Below are positions 1 through 8,811 of a DNA stretch of 64,000 nt, in pieces. The first letter of the stretch is position 1. Every line of letters begins with the position of its first letter. The position numbers and the translations under genes are program-made. Source of the stretch: Palsa-506 sp963707065 (GTDB lineage: Bacteria > Actinomycetota > Actinomycetes > Streptosporangiales > Streptosporangiaceae); assembly GCA_963707065.1 (NCBI GenBank), contig CAVPPJ010000005.1, forward strand, positions 417,103-481,102, read 5' to 3'. The notes beneath the pieces are model-generated. The model was not told the DNA's origin, ran no database searches, and saw only the letters and a program-made list of their open reading frames with translations.

Positions 1-618
1 CCTGTCATCCGGCAGGTCCTGCTGGGCGATGACCGTGAACCCGGCGGGCAGCAGGGAGGCTGGCTCACCGGGATCCAGGCACCAATCGGCGCGCAGGCCG
101 GGCCGCGCGCGCCGCGCGTCAGCCGTGAACGCCTCCCAGCTGAGCAGGCCGCCCGCCGCGACGGCATCCGCGGCGGCCGCGAAGACGGCGCTGTCCCAGT
201 AGCCGGTGCACACCACGAGCGAATAGCTGCCCGGCTCCGGGCGCCATGTCCCCAGGTCGGCCTGCACGAGAGTTATCAGATGGCCGAGCCTGCGCCGCTG
301 CGCCTCGGCGCCGAGCAGGCTGAGTGCGACTTCGGAGACGTCCACTGCCGTGACCCGGCGCCCGGCCTCGGCGGCGAGCAGCGCGCTGCCGGATGTCCCG
401 CAGGCCAGATCGAGCACCGGCCCGCCCGGCAGCTCAAGGGACAGCGCCCGGACCGCCAGCGGATGGGGGGCAAACGATCCGCCGAAGCCGTCCTCGTACC
501 GGGCATTCCACCTCAGCCGGTCCGGATGACCGGCCAACCCCGCGGGAACGTGGCGCGTGCCAGGTACTCCCTGCGGCGCATCGCTCGGCTTCGCCTGATA
601 CTCCGCATTCCAGCTCAT
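1..618 (-). CDS. SAM-dependent methyltransferase, class I (3' end cut by window edge)
   Basis: Reading frame on the minus strand from an ATG at 616-618 that stays open to base 1, so the C-terminus lies outside the window (206 codons seen). Motif I of Rossmann methyltransferases, VLDLACGTSG, is at residues 68-77, followed by an acidic strand end (VTAVDVSE) and a later CTGYWDS strand. These mark the SAM-binding half of a class I methyltransferase. The substrate cannot be told. No close partner gene lies upstream; the next gene (935) is divergent. Family is clear, function open. Confidence 0.85.
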   Translation of the reverse strand, partial: MSWNAEYQAKPSDAPQGVPGTRHVPAGLAGHPDRLRWNARYEDGFGGSFAPHPLAVRALSLELPGGPVLDLACGTSGSALLAAEAGRRVTAVDVSEVALSLLGAEAQRRRLGHLITLVQADLGTWRPEPGSYSLVVCTGYWDSAVFAAAADAVAAGGLLSWEAFTADARRARPGLRADWCLDPGEPASLLPAGFTVIAQQDLPDDR

Positions 619-934
619 AGCGAAAGACTGGCACGGCGCCAGTTCCGTGGCGCTGCTGGCCGGGACGGCTAGGTCTTATGCCCGGCGAGACGGTCTGGCT
701 ACGCCGCGACGAACGACGAAACGCTCTTTCGCCAGGTCGATCAGCTCAGCTGGTGAGGAAGGACCAGACGGCGAGGATCCGGCTGCCGGCGATGGGAATA
801 AGATCTTGGAAATTGGATCGAATTTGTGTTCGTTTATAGTCCAATTCTGTCGGCGTTGTTCGCTAGTCTGGTCGAAGACGGATTGTTCAGGATGAGGTCC
901 CGGACCTGGCGGGCCTAGCGGAGGAGGTGACCCA
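619..934. other. Divergent intergenic region with an AT-richer core
   Basis: About 316 bases without a convincing gene, between the divergent methyltransferase and DUF222 genes. The segment 805-850 is unusually AT-rich for this DNA. It carries an inverted repeat AATTGGA ... TCCAATT (about 808-846, roughly 20-nt spacer). A strong ribosome binding site (GGAGGAGGTGA) sits just before the ATG at 935. Promoters for both flanking genes probably lie here; none was assigned with confidence. Confidence 0.5.
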
Positions 935-2530
935 ATGCCAGCAGACCCGGCAGACGCAGGAGACGCCGAAGACGTCGACGGCGAGGGTGCCCCGCAGGGC
1001 CTGTCCTGGTCGTATGAGCTGGATTTCGGTGCCCTGATCGCCGCGCTTGCCGGTGTCGACCTGCCGGGTGCTGCTGACACGGACGCGGCGGACGCGGCGG
1101 ACGCGGCTGGCGGCTCAGGCGCCGGTACCCCGGCTCCCGGCTCGGTCGAGGAAGAGGCCGCGCAGGAAGCCATCCTCGATGAGCTCGCGGAGCTGGATGC
1201 GCGGGCAGCGGCGGAGGGCCGGGTAGACGGGGGCCGGGTTCCGCTATCGGCGGTGGCGGGGCGGGTCGCCGAACGGCTGGCGCCGGGCCCGGACCTGGCC
1301 GCGTGGCTGGCTACCGCGTCGCCAGCCGGCCTCGATGACGGTGACCTGGCGGCGGTGGCGGGGTCGTGGCGGCGGGTGGCGTCATGGGCGCAGGCCCGGG
1401 AACTAGCCGCGGTTGCGCAGATGACCTCCCGCGCCGCCGCCCGGGATGAGCACGCCGGCATCAACTGCGACGGGCGTCCCTCGCAGGTCACGGCGTCCGC
1501 GGCGGCGGAGGTGGCGCTGGAGCTGACGATGTCGCAGTACGGCGCGTCGGCGTGGGCGGATCTGGCGGTGCAGTTGTCGTGGCGGCTGGCGGCAACGGGT
1601 GCGGCGTTGGACAAAGGAGTGATCGACGTGTCGCGGGCGCGGCTGATCGCCGAGGCGACCGGGATGCTCAGCGATGAGACCGCGCGGGCGGTCGAGGAAC
1701 GGGTACTGCCCGCGGCCGGGGGCCAGACCACGGGGATGCTCCGCGCCGCGCTGCGCCGCGCGGTGATCGCGGCTGATCCTCGCGGCGCGGAGGAACGGCG
1801 CAAGGACGCGGAGCGGCGCGCGCAGGTGGTGCTGTATCCCGATCAGGACTGCACCGCGACGCTGGCCGGGCAACGGCTGCCCGCGATACACGCCGCTGCT
1901 GCGATGGCGCGGATCACTGCGATGGCCTGGGCCATGAAGGCATCCGGCGCCGGCGGGGGTATCGATCTGCTGCGTGCTCAGGTCTTCGTCGGGCTGCTGC
2001 TCGGCACCATGCCGGTCATCCCGCCTGCCGAAGGCGCACCCCCCGACAACCCGCCCTCTGGCGACCCGCCGCCTGGCGGCCCGTCCGGTAGTTACGGCCC
2101 GCCTGGCGATGCTGGTAGCGGCCCGCGCGATGACTCTGGTAGCGGTTCCGATGACGATTCCGGGGTGGACCAGCCTGGCGATGGCCGACGGCATGGCGCG
2201 CTGCCGGAGGACGGCGTGGCCAGTGACGTGCCACCGCCAGGTGACCAGGACGCGCCCCGCTCTGAGGATGACTATCCCTGCCCTGGCGGCCCGGCACGCG
2301 GCTCGCGGCCTGGCTACAGCGATGGTGATCATGATGATGGTGGCTGGACTATCCCCGAAGACATCCTGACCCACCCCCGCCCGGGCCGGAATCAGGAACA
2401 GGCCCGGATCGGCCCGACGGGATCTTGCGCAGGGTCATCCAGGCCGCCGCCATTGCCGTGGCCCGCGCGCGGGTCACCCAGGCCGCTGATGCCGCGACCA
2501 TCTGGACTGGAATCAGGGCCTCCCGGATAG
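935..2530 (+). CDS. DUF222 (13E12 repeat family) protein without recognisable HNH domain
   Basis: ATG preceded by an excellent SD (GGAGGAGGTGA). Residues about 70-350 resemble the DUF222 domain of actinobacterial 13E12-repeat proteins: alanine-rich helices, SRARLIAEATGMLSDETARAV, and RAQVVLYPDQDCTATLAGQ. Family members normally continue into a C-terminal HNH endonuclease. Here residues about 360-480 are a low-complexity Pro/Gly/Asp/Ser linker. The last 50 residues (ARIGPTGSCAGSSRPP) look like the wrong frame of the usual RIGPI segment, because a neighbouring frame from about 2425 gives a more natural IQAAAIAVARARV. No Cys/His HNH core follows. Probably a 3'-truncated or frameshifted copy of a multicopy family. 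Confidence 0.75.
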   Translation: MPADPADAGDAEDVDGEGAPQGLSWSYELDFGALIAALAGVDLPGAADTDAADAADAAGGSGAGTPAPGSVEEEAAQEAILDELAELDARAAAEGRVDGGRVPLSAVAGRVAERLAPGPDLAAWLATASPAGLDDGDLAAVAGSWRRVASWAQARELAAVAQMTSRAAARDEHAGINCDGRPSQVTASAAAEVALELTMSQYGASAWADLAVQLSWRLAATGAALDKGVIDVSRARLIAEATGMLSDETARAVEERVLPAAGGQTTGMLRAALRRAVIAADPRGAEERRKDAERRAQVVLYPDQDCTATLAGQRLPAIHAAAAMARITAMAWAMKASGAGGGIDLLRAQVFVGLLLGTMPVIPPAEGAPPDNPPSGDPPPGGPSGSYGPPGDAGSGPRDDSGSGSDDDSGVDQPGDGRRHGALPEDGVASDVPPPGDQDAPRSEDDYPCPGGPARGSRPGYSDGDHDDGGWTIPEDILTHPRPGRNQEQARIGPTGSCAGSSRPPPLPWPARGSPRPLMPRPSGLESGPPG

Positions 2531-2551
2531 CTAACCTCAGCTGCCCGCCGC

Positions 2552-3379
2552 TCAGGGGCCGAGATCCCAGAGCAGGCGGTAGTACCTGGTCCGGTCCGGG
2601 TCCGGGGCTACCCCGTAGGCGTCCAGGAGTAGCTGCTCCCAGCCGGGCCCGTAGTTCCAGCCGGTGCTCCAGGTGGCGACCGCAAGATCGGCCCAGCGAT
2701 CGGCGACGCCGAGCTCGCCGAGGTCGACATGCCCGGACCAGCGGCCGTCGTCGGTCAGCAAGGTGTTCGGCGCGCAGCTGTCGCCATGGCAGACGACCAG
2801 CCGGTCAACCGGGGGAATGTCCGCGAGCAGCTCGAGTGCCCGGCCGAGTCCGAGCGGCTGGTGGTCCTCATGCCAGCGGGCGGGATCGATCAGGCCCTGG
2901 CCCGCCCGCTGCCGGGTGTCGGCCAGCCGGCTGGCCGCCATCCACGAGAACGGGCACGCGGCGACGGGCAGCGCCTCGTGCATCGCCCGCAGGCCGGCGC
3001 CGATGGCCGTCACCGCGGTGGCAGGCTCGGCCGTCCACCGGTCCGCGACGGCGAACAGCCCGGGCAGCGCGGCCGTCACGATCCACGAACCGTCGTCGTC
3101 CGCGCCCTGGCCCAGCAGCCGCGGCACCGGCGTGAACGAGACCGCCCAGGACAGCCGGGCCGCCTCCTCGGCCAGGTCGATCCCGCTCGCCGCGGGCGAC
3201 CATTTGACGAAGCAGCGGTCGGCACCGGCGCCTACCTCGAAGGTGAGGCCGCCTAGCTCGTTCTCCCAGACGGCACGAGCCGGCCGTCCGGCGGCGACCG
3301 CCTGCACCGGCGCGGGCACCGCCACGTCCGGCAGTACCGGCCCGGCAGCGGTGTTCCACGGGGTCGGCTGCTCGCTCAT
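2552..3379 (-). CDS. Aminoglycoside 3'-phosphotransferase-like kinase (APH family)
   Basis: 275 aa, the usual size for APH(3')-type enzymes. The Brenner motif VCHGDSCAPN (residues 196-205; catalytic Asp200) and the metal-binding GHVDLGELGVADRWADLA (Asp219) are both present. A candidate ATP-binding lysine is in RCFVKW (Lys59). The family transfers phosphate from ATP to a sugar hydroxyl, classically of kanamycin or neomycin, but many chromosomal actinobacterial homologues have unknown substrates. Convergent with the DUF222 gene (21-nt gap). Resistance activity is inference only. Confidence 0.9.
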   Translation of the reverse strand: MSEQPTPWNTAAGPVLPDVAVPAPVQAVAAGRPARAVWENELGGLTFEVGAGADRCFVKWSPAASGIDLAEEAARLSWAVSFTPVPRLLGQGADDDGSWIVTAALPGLFAVADRWTAEPATAVTAIGAGLRAMHEALPVAACPFSWMAASRLADTRQRAGQGLIDPARWHEDHQPLGLGRALELLADIPPVDRLVVCHGDSCAPNTLLTDDGRWSGHVDLGELGVADRWADLAVATWSTGWNYGPGWEQLLLDAYGVAPDPDRTRYYRLLWDLGP

Positions 3380-3457
3380 GTCGCGGACTGCAGCAGCGCC
3401 GACTCAGGCAGCATTCCAGCGATGCTAGCCGCCCCGCCGTGGCCGAGGCCGCCTGCC

Positions 3458-4018
3458 TCAGCCGGCGGCCAGCGGCAGCTCGGCCAGCATCCGCCAGCCG
3501 CCCGGCACGTTCCGCCCGGTCATCAGCCACGCGCACCGGACCCGCGTCCGGACCGGCAGCTCGCTCAGCAGGCTCTGCTCGGCGGCCTGCAATGCGCCGT
3601 CGTCACCGGCGTCGATGATGCCGACCGTGAGGTGCGGCACCACCTCGTCATGGATGCCGTCGTAGGGCAGGTAACCGGGAAACGCCGCCGACACCGCGCC
3701 GGTCAGCGCCCGGAAGGGAACGTCCGGCCGCGGCGCCAGCCACATCACCCGGTCGCCGAACCACCGGGTCCGCGGGAACTCGCAGTCGAACGCGGTGACC
3801 GACGCCACGGCCGCGGCCAGCGCCTCGATCGCGGCGCCGGTGATGGCGTGCGGCGGGACGAACGGGGCCAGCACGGTGACGTGGGCCGGCACGCCCCAGG
3901 CGGCGAACGGGTCGAGCCGGGCCCGGTGCGGGCCGACCGCTGCCTCGGCCTCCGGCACGGGAATCACCACGGCGCTGCCGGTGGCAGCGGGCGCCGGCGA
4001 TGCCGAGGTCATGGGCAC
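3458..4018 (-). CDS. 2'-5' RNA ligase superfamily protein (LigT-like phosphoesterase)
   Basis: 186 aa with the two signature HxTx motifs of the 2H phosphoesterase superfamily, HVTV at residues 46-49 and HLTV at 129-132. Their histidines form the catalytic pair that acts on 2'-5' or cyclic phosphodiester bonds. It lies 78 nt downstream of the APH-type gene start on the same strand, so co-transcription is possible but unproven. The physiological RNA or nucleotide substrate is unknown. Confidence 0.85.
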   Translation of the reverse strand: MPMTSASPAPAATGSAVVIPVPEAEAAVGPHRARLDPFAAWGVPAHVTVLAPFVPPHAITGAAIEALAAAVASVTAFDCEFPRTRWFGDRVMWLAPRPDVPFRALTGAVSAAFPGYLPYDGIHDEVVPHLTVGIIDAGDDGALQAAEQSLLSELPVRTRVRCAWLMTGRNVPGGWRMLAELPLAAG

Positions 4019-4164
4019 ATTATGCCGGAGCCTGCCCTGGACAGGCCGGAGCGACCAGCACCCCGAGCGAGCCTGCAGTCCTGGCCAGCGTCAGGTGAAG
4101 CCAGGCCTGGCTGGCAGGCAGCCAGATCACCCGGCAGCACGGCCGGACGTCATACCCTTGGGCA

Positions 4165-5199
4165 ATGTGCGCTGACGACAGCCCAGGCGGCTATCCGCCG
4201 GCCGTGCTGCATGACACCGAGTCGACCGTCCAGATTGAGCTGGAGCCGGTCGACTCCGTCGTGGTGACCACGCTCATGGACAACGTCACCGACATCTTCA
4301 TGCCCGACCAGGGGCCCGCCCGACGGGCCGGCCCCGCGGGCGGCAGCCGCCCGGCCGCGACGATGGCCGGCGGCCAGGCTCCCGACGTGCTGATCGCCGA
4401 GCACGGCTTCTCCGTGCTGGTCACCGTGGCCAAGGCCGGGCGCGAGCACCGATTCCTCTTTGACGCGGGAACGAGCCCGGACGGCGTGGTCACCAACATG
4501 AGCAGGCTGGACATCGATCCGGGCTCGATCGAGGCCATCGTGTGCAGCCACGGCCATTTCGACCACACCACCGGGCTCGACGGACTCATCCGCGTGCTCG
4601 GCCGGACCAGCATGCCGGTGCTGATCCACCCGCATTTCTGGCGGCGGCGGCGTATCGCCCTGCCCGGCCGGGAGCCGCTGGAGATACCCACCACCAGCCG
4701 CCGGGCACTGACCGGAGCGGGCTTCGACATCATCGAGGAGCAGCAGCCGAGCTTCCTCTTCGAGCGATCCGTGCTGGTGACCGGGGAGGTTCCGCGTACC
4801 ACCGGCTACGAGCCCGGCTTCCCGCCGCAGCAGGCGTGGCTCGACGGCAGCTGGCAGGCCGACCCGCTCGTCCTCGATGACCAGGCCCTCATCGTCAACG
4901 TCACGGGCAAGGGCCTGGTTGTGCTCACCGGCTGCGGTCACGCCGGGGTGGTGAACATCGCCCGCTACGCCCGGCGGCTGACCGGCGGGCAGCCGCTCTA
5001 CGCGCTGCTCGGCGGGTTCCACCTCAACGGCCCGCTGTTCGAGCCGCTGATCCCGCGCGTACTCGACGACCTGGCCGCGATGAACCCGGGCGTCCTGGTC
5101 CCGGCGCACTGCACCGGCTGGCGCGCCCAGCACGCCATGTCCGCGCGGTTCCCGGCCGCCTACATCCCGAACACGGTCGGCTCCAGCTTCCACCTCTGA
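4165..5199 (+). CDS. MBL-fold metallohydrolase
   Basis: 344 aa with the metallo-beta-lactamase metal motif SHGHFDH (residues 128-134), a further metal-ligand strand LTGCGHAG (about 253-260) and late histidines in GGFHL and PAHC. The layout matches MBL-fold proteins annotated as 7,8-dihydropterin-6-yl-methyl-4-(beta-D-ribofuranosyl)aminobenzene 5'-phosphate synthase-like, but a pterin role is not shown. The ATG has no good SD; TACCCT eight bases before it could be a -10 box of a leaderless transcript. Residues 48-72 look like a poorly ordered insert. Confidence 0.85.
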   Translation: MCADDSPGGYPPAVLHDTESTVQIELEPVDSVVVTTLMDNVTDIFMPDQGPARRAGPAGGSRPAATMAGGQAPDVLIAEHGFSVLVTVAKAGREHRFLFDAGTSPDGVVTNMSRLDIDPGSIEAIVCSHGHFDHTTGLDGLIRVLGRTSMPVLIHPHFWRRRRIALPGREPLEIPTTSRRALTGAGFDIIEEQQPSFLFERSVLVTGEVPRTTGYEPGFPPQQAWLDGSWQADPLVLDDQALIVNVTGKGLVVLTGCGHAGVVNIARYARRLTGGQPLYALLGGFHLNGPLFEPLIPRVLDDLAAMNPGVLVPAHCTGWRAQHAMSARFPAAYIPNTVGSSFHL

Positions 5200-5240
5200 C
5201 CCGCTCGACGAGGTGAGGCCGGCCGGAGGACGAGGTTTCA

Positions 5241-5861
5241 ATGCGAAGAGTGCCGTGGTGGGGCGTCCTCTCATCGGCTGCCGCCCCGGTGCTGATGATC
5301 GGCGGCTGGACAGCTGCGGCCGCGCTGCAGCCGGGCTCTTTCGATCAGGTAACCGGCACCATCAGCGCCCTGGCTGGCTACGGCGCCACCGACCGGTGGG
5401 TAATGACGCTGGCGCTGGCGGGCGTCGGAGTCTGCCATGTCGGCACCGCGCTGGCGCTGCGCCCGGCGGCCACGCCCGGCCGGCTGACGCTGGCGGCCGG
5501 AGGCCTGGCCACCGCGCTGGTCGCGGCCAGCCCGCTGCCCGCCGGCGGCGGCGGCTCGGAGCGGCACACCATCGCCGCTGCCATCGGCTTCATAACGCTG
5601 GCGTTCTGGCCGGTCCTGAGCGCGCGGCGGGAGCCTTCGGTGCCATCGGTATTGCGCCCGCGAACGTGCGCGGGCGCCACCGTGGTCCTGTTCGCGTTGC
5701 TGGTGTGGTTCGGCGCGGAGCTGATGGGCGGCGGCCAGGTCGGCCTTTCCGAGCGGGTCATCGCCGCCGCCGAGTCACTGTGGCCCCTGGCGGTGGTGCT
5801 GACGTGCTACCTGGGACAGGCACCCGCCGCCCGGCGCGGTTTAGCCTTACCGGGTGAGTGA
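5241..5861 (+). CDS. DUF998 family integral membrane protein
   Basis: 206 aa with about six hydrophobic segments. It has the family pattern of an N-terminal helix followed by QVTGTISALAG and a small-residue-rich helix pair. The ATG has a good SD (GGAGGACGAGG). Function of DUF998 proteins is unknown. Its stop lies 59 nt before the preferred start of the PLP decarboxylase gene, so the two may be co-transcribed. Confidence 0.8.
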   Translation: MRRVPWWGVLSSAAAPVLMIGGWTAAAALQPGSFDQVTGTISALAGYGATDRWVMTLALAGVGVCHVGTALALRPAATPGRLTLAAGGLATALVAASPLPAGGGGSERHTIAAAIGFITLAFWPVLSARREPSVPSVLRPRTCAGATVVLFALLVWFGAELMGGGQVGLSERVIAAAESLWPLAVVLTCYLGQAPAARRGLALPGE

Positions 5862-5920
5862 CCTTGAGGATGCCCGCCGGTTCGCGCTGTCCCGGATTGA
5901 TCACGAAGGTGAGGCCTGAG

Positions 5921-7285
5921 GTGGACCTGCGGAACTGGCTGGACCGCGGCGTTGAGGCGGTTGAGCACTGGCAGGGCTCGTTCTCGCCATTTGAGCCTGA
6001 TCCGTCCCTGCGGGTCAGTGATGAGCGGCTGGCCAGCGTGTTCGAGGAGTTCACCGAGCGGCTCCGGGACAACTACCCGTTCTTCCACCCGTCCTACGCG
6101 GGGCAGATGCTCAAGCCCCCGCACCCGGCCGCCGTCGTCGGCTACCTCACCGCGATGCTGGTCAACCCGAACAACCACGCGCTGGACGGCGGCCCGGCCA
6201 CCGCCCGGATGGAAAAGGAAGTCGTAGCGCAGCTCGCCGCGATGTTCGGCCTCGCCACCCACCTGGGCCACCTCACCACCAGCGGCACGATCGCGAACCT
6301 CGAGGCCCTCTACGTGGCGCGGGAACTGCATCCCGGCACGGCCGTCGCCTACAGCGCGGAAGCGCACTACACGCACGGCCGGATGTGCGGCGTGCTCGGC
6401 ATCGAAGGCATTCCGGTCGGGGTCGACGATGCCGGCCGCCTCGACCTCGCCGCGCTCGATGAGCTGCTCGCCACCGGCCGGGTCGGGACGGTCGTCGCGA
6501 CCGCGGGGACGACCGGCCTGGGCGCGATCGACCCCGTGCACGAAATCCTGGCCATCGCCCGCAGGCACGGGGTCCGGGTCCATGTGGACGCGGCCTACGG
6601 CGGGTTCTTCATCCTGCTGGCCGGCGGCGAGGGCCGGACCGGGCTCGATCCGGCGCCCTGGCGGGCCATCGGCGACTGCGACTCGGTGGTGGTCGACCCG
6701 CATAAGCACGGCCTGCAGCCGTACGGGTGCGGCGCCGTGCTGTTCCGGGACCCCGAGGTCGGGCGGCTGTACCGGCATGACTCGCCCTACACCTACTTCA
6801 CCTCCGACGAGCTGCACCTCGGCGAGATCAGCCTGGAGTGCTCCAGGGCCGGGGCGGCGGCCGCCGCGCTGTGGCTGACGTTCCGGCTGCTGCCGCCCGT
6901 GCCGGACGGGCTCGGTCAGGTCCTCGCTGCGTGCCGGGGGGCCGCGCTGGACTGGGCCGGGCTCATCGGGGCCGCTGGCCGCCTGATCCTCTACCAGCGC
7001 CCGGAACTCGACATCGTCAGCTACTTCCCGGTCACCAGCCCGGCCAGCCTGTCCGCGATCGATGCTGCCTCCGCGCGGATGCTGGCCGATGGCATGGCCG
7101 ACCGGGCTGACCCGGTGTTCCTGAGCACCTTGCAGGTTCAGGCCGGCGAGTTCGGCCGCCGCCACGGCGGCATCGCGGCCGACCGCGACGGCGCGCGGAT
7201 CCTGCGCAGCGTGCTGATGAAGCCCGAGGCGCAAAGCCATGTGACCCGGCTGCATGCCCGGGTCGAGCGGCTGGCCGGAGGCTGA
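5921..7285 (+). CDS. PLP-dependent decarboxylase (group II, aromatic-amino-acid/glutamate type)
   Basis: About 454 aa. Fold-type I PLP signatures: HVDAAYGG (about residues 221-228, Asp pairing with the pyridine nitrogen) and VDPHKHGLQPYG with the Schiff-base lysine near residue 262. The family converts amino acids to amines and CO2; the sequence alone does not separate tyrosine, DOPA, tryptophan or glutamate as substrate. Start: the frame is open from GTG 5858, overlapping the upstream stop. I prefer GTG 5921, which has GAAGGTGAGG at proper spacing and removes an unnatural N-terminus. It sits at the edge of the catabolic island and could supply an amine, which is inference. Confidence 0.88.
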   Translation: MDLRNWLDRGVEAVEHWQGSFSPFEPDPSLRVSDERLASVFEEFTERLRDNYPFFHPSYAGQMLKPPHPAAVVGYLTAMLVNPNNHALDGGPATARMEKEVVAQLAAMFGLATHLGHLTTSGTIANLEALYVARELHPGTAVAYSAEAHYTHGRMCGVLGIEGIPVGVDDAGRLDLAALDELLATGRVGTVVATAGTTGLGAIDPVHEILAIARRHGVRVHVDAAYGGFFILLAGGEGRTGLDPAPWRAIGDCDSVVVDPHKHGLQPYGCGAVLFRDPEVGRLYRHDSPYTYFTSDELHLGEISLECSRAGAAAAALWLTFRLLPPVPDGLGQVLAACRGAALDWAGLIGAAGRLILYQRPELDIVSYFPVTSPASLSAIDAASARMLADGMADRADPVFLSTLQVQAGEFGRRHGGIAADRDGARILRSVLMKPEAQSHVTRLHARVERLAGG

Positions 7286-7401
7286 TGGCGCGGGCCCGCC
7301 GGGCGGGATCTCTGACACTTGTGGTGACGATGGGGAGCTGAGAGGGCCGGGATGGCGGTACAGCGTGGCGAACGGCGATCAGCGGGCGAGCGGGGTGCCC
7401 G

Positions 7402-8223
7402 GTGAGCGGGCAGCAGGGCCCGGCAGCCGGGCAGCGGCGGCGGGTGGCGGTGATCACTGGCGCGGGGACCGGGATCGGCGCGGCGGTGACGCGCCGGCTG
7501 GCCGCCGACGGCGGCGCGGTGGTGCTGGTCGGGCGGCGGCCCGCGCCGTTGCATGAGGTGGCGGCCAATTTGGGAGAACGAGCACTGGTGGTGGCCGCCG
7601 ACGCGGCCTCCGCCGACGGCATGGCGGGCGTGGTGGAGGCCGCCAGGACGCGATTCGGCGGCATCGACACGCTCGTCGCGAACGCGGGCGGCCCCGGTGC
7701 CGGCACTGCCGCCGAGATCGCCGACGACGCGTGGGCGGACAGCCTGCGGGTCAACCTGACGAGCTGCCTGGTCTCGGCGCGCGCCTGCCTGCCGGACCTG
7801 ATCCGCCGGCAGGGCTCCGTGGTGGTCATCTCGTCCATCGCCGGCCTGGCCGCGGCGCCGGAATCGGTGGGTTACGTTACCGCGAAGCACGGTCTGATCG
7901 GCCTGGCCAGGTCGATGGCACGGGACTTCGGCCGCCGTGGCGTCCGGGTCAATACCGTATGCCCCGGCTGGGTGCGCACTCCGATGGCGGACGAGGAAAT
8001 GGACCAGCTCGCCGCCCTGCGCGGGCTCCCGGACCGGGACGCGGCGTACGCGCTGGCCACCGCCCAGGTGCCGCTGCGCAGGCCCGCCGAGGCCGACGAG
8101 GTCGCCGCGCTGGTGGCGTTCCTGGCCAGCAGCCAGGCGTCCGCGGTGACCGGGGCGGTCATCACGGCTGATGGCGGGGCCACCGCGGTTGACCTGCCGA
8201 CGACCGCCTTCGATCAGTCCTGA
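7402..8223 (+). CDS. Short-chain dehydrogenase/reductase (SDR)
   Basis: 273 aa classical SDR. The glycine-rich cofactor motif TGAGTGIG is at residues 19-26, the NAG motif in ANAGGPG, a catalytic serine in VVVISSIAG, and the YVTAK catalytic pair (Tyr158, Lys162). C-terminal GAVITADGG is typical of FabG-like members. Start is GTG with a weak upstream site; the 117-nt gap to the decarboxylase holds nothing obvious. Likely oxidises or reduces a carbonyl/alcohol intermediate in the island; substrate unknown. Confidence 0.9.
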   Translation: MSGQQGPAAGQRRRVAVITGAGTGIGAAVTRRLAADGGAVVLVGRRPAPLHEVAANLGERALVVAADAASADGMAGVVEAARTRFGGIDTLVANAGGPGAGTAAEIADDAWADSLRVNLTSCLVSARACLPDLIRRQGSVVVISSIAGLAAAPESVGYVTAKHGLIGLARSMARDFGRRGVRVNTVCPGWVRTPMADEEMDQLAALRGLPDRDAAYALATAQVPLRRPAEADEVAALVAFLASSQASAVTGAVITADGGATAVDLPTTAFDQS

Positions 8224-8289
8224 CGTCGCCGCTCCGCCCGTCCAGATCTGCATGCACTGGCCGGCCGGAGTGCCACGTACCATCGCGGT

Positions 8290-8805
8290 ATGCCCCGTCG
8301 CCTCGCCGCTGGCAGCGCCCGCGACCTCGTGCGGGCCGAGCGTGACATCCGTAACCGGATCGGCGATCAGCACCTCGACTTCGCCGCCATGGCCGCGGTC
8401 TCCAACATCTACCGCGCGGCCAACGTGGTCCGTAACCACATGGAGCGCAAGGTGCTGGCCGACGAGGACCTGTCGTGGGCCGCGTTCACCGTGCTGTTCG
8501 TGCTGTGGATCTGGGGCGACCAGCAGACCCGGCATCTCGCCGCCGAGGCGGGCGTCACCAAGGGGACGCTCACCGGCGTGCTGAAGACCCTGGAAAAGCG
8601 CGGCCTCGCCCGGCGGCGGGCCCACGACGACGACGGCAGGCTCGTGCTGGTCAGCCTGGAGCCCACGGGCCTCGGCGTGATCGAGCGGCTGTTCCCGGCG
8701 TTCAACATGAGCGAGGCGCTGGTCAGCGCCAGCCTCACCGAGCAGGAGCAGACTCAGCTCGCCTCGCTGCTCCGCAAGATCATCCGGTCCGTCGAGGAAG
8801 GCTGA
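8290..8805 (+). CDS. MarR family transcriptional regulator (candidate island regulator)
   Basis: 171 aa with a winged helix-turn-helix: TRHLAAEAGVTKGTLTGVLKTLEKRGL forms the HTH, followed by the wing RRRAHDDDGRLVLVSLEPTG. In enterobacteria the homoprotocatechuate pathway is repressed by the MarR-type protein HpaR, so a MarR gene beside HpaD/E/G-type genes is a sensible local regulator. That link is inference. An imperfect inverted repeat (GCACT ... AGTGC, about 8251-8273) lies just upstream and may be its own operator. It is convergent with the amidotransferase-like gene, only 6 nt apart. Confidence 0.88.
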   Translation: MPRRLAAGSARDLVRAERDIRNRIGDQHLDFAAMAAVSNIYRAANVVRNHMERKVLADEDLSWAAFTVLFVLWIWGDQQTRHLAAEAGVTKGTLTGVLKTLEKRGLARRRAHDDDGRLVLVSLEPTGLGVIERLFPAFNMSEALVSASLTEQEQTQLASLLRKIIRSVEEG

Positions 8806-8811
8806 CCGCCG

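Noticed and set aside
676..1803. 375-codon minus-strand open frame opposite the DUF222 gene
   Set aside because: Low-complexity Ser/Ala/Arg shadow with no family resemblance.
4150..5274. 374-codon minus-strand open frame
   Set aside because: Shadow of the MBL-fold gene.
5807..7318. 503-codon minus-strand open frame
   Set aside because: Shadow of the PLP decarboxylase gene; His/Arg/Gln-rich and without motifs.
8251..8273. Inverted repeat GCACT...AGTGC before MarR as a firm operator
   Set aside because: Too imperfect and mostly the common GGCCGGCC core; only mentioned with the gene.
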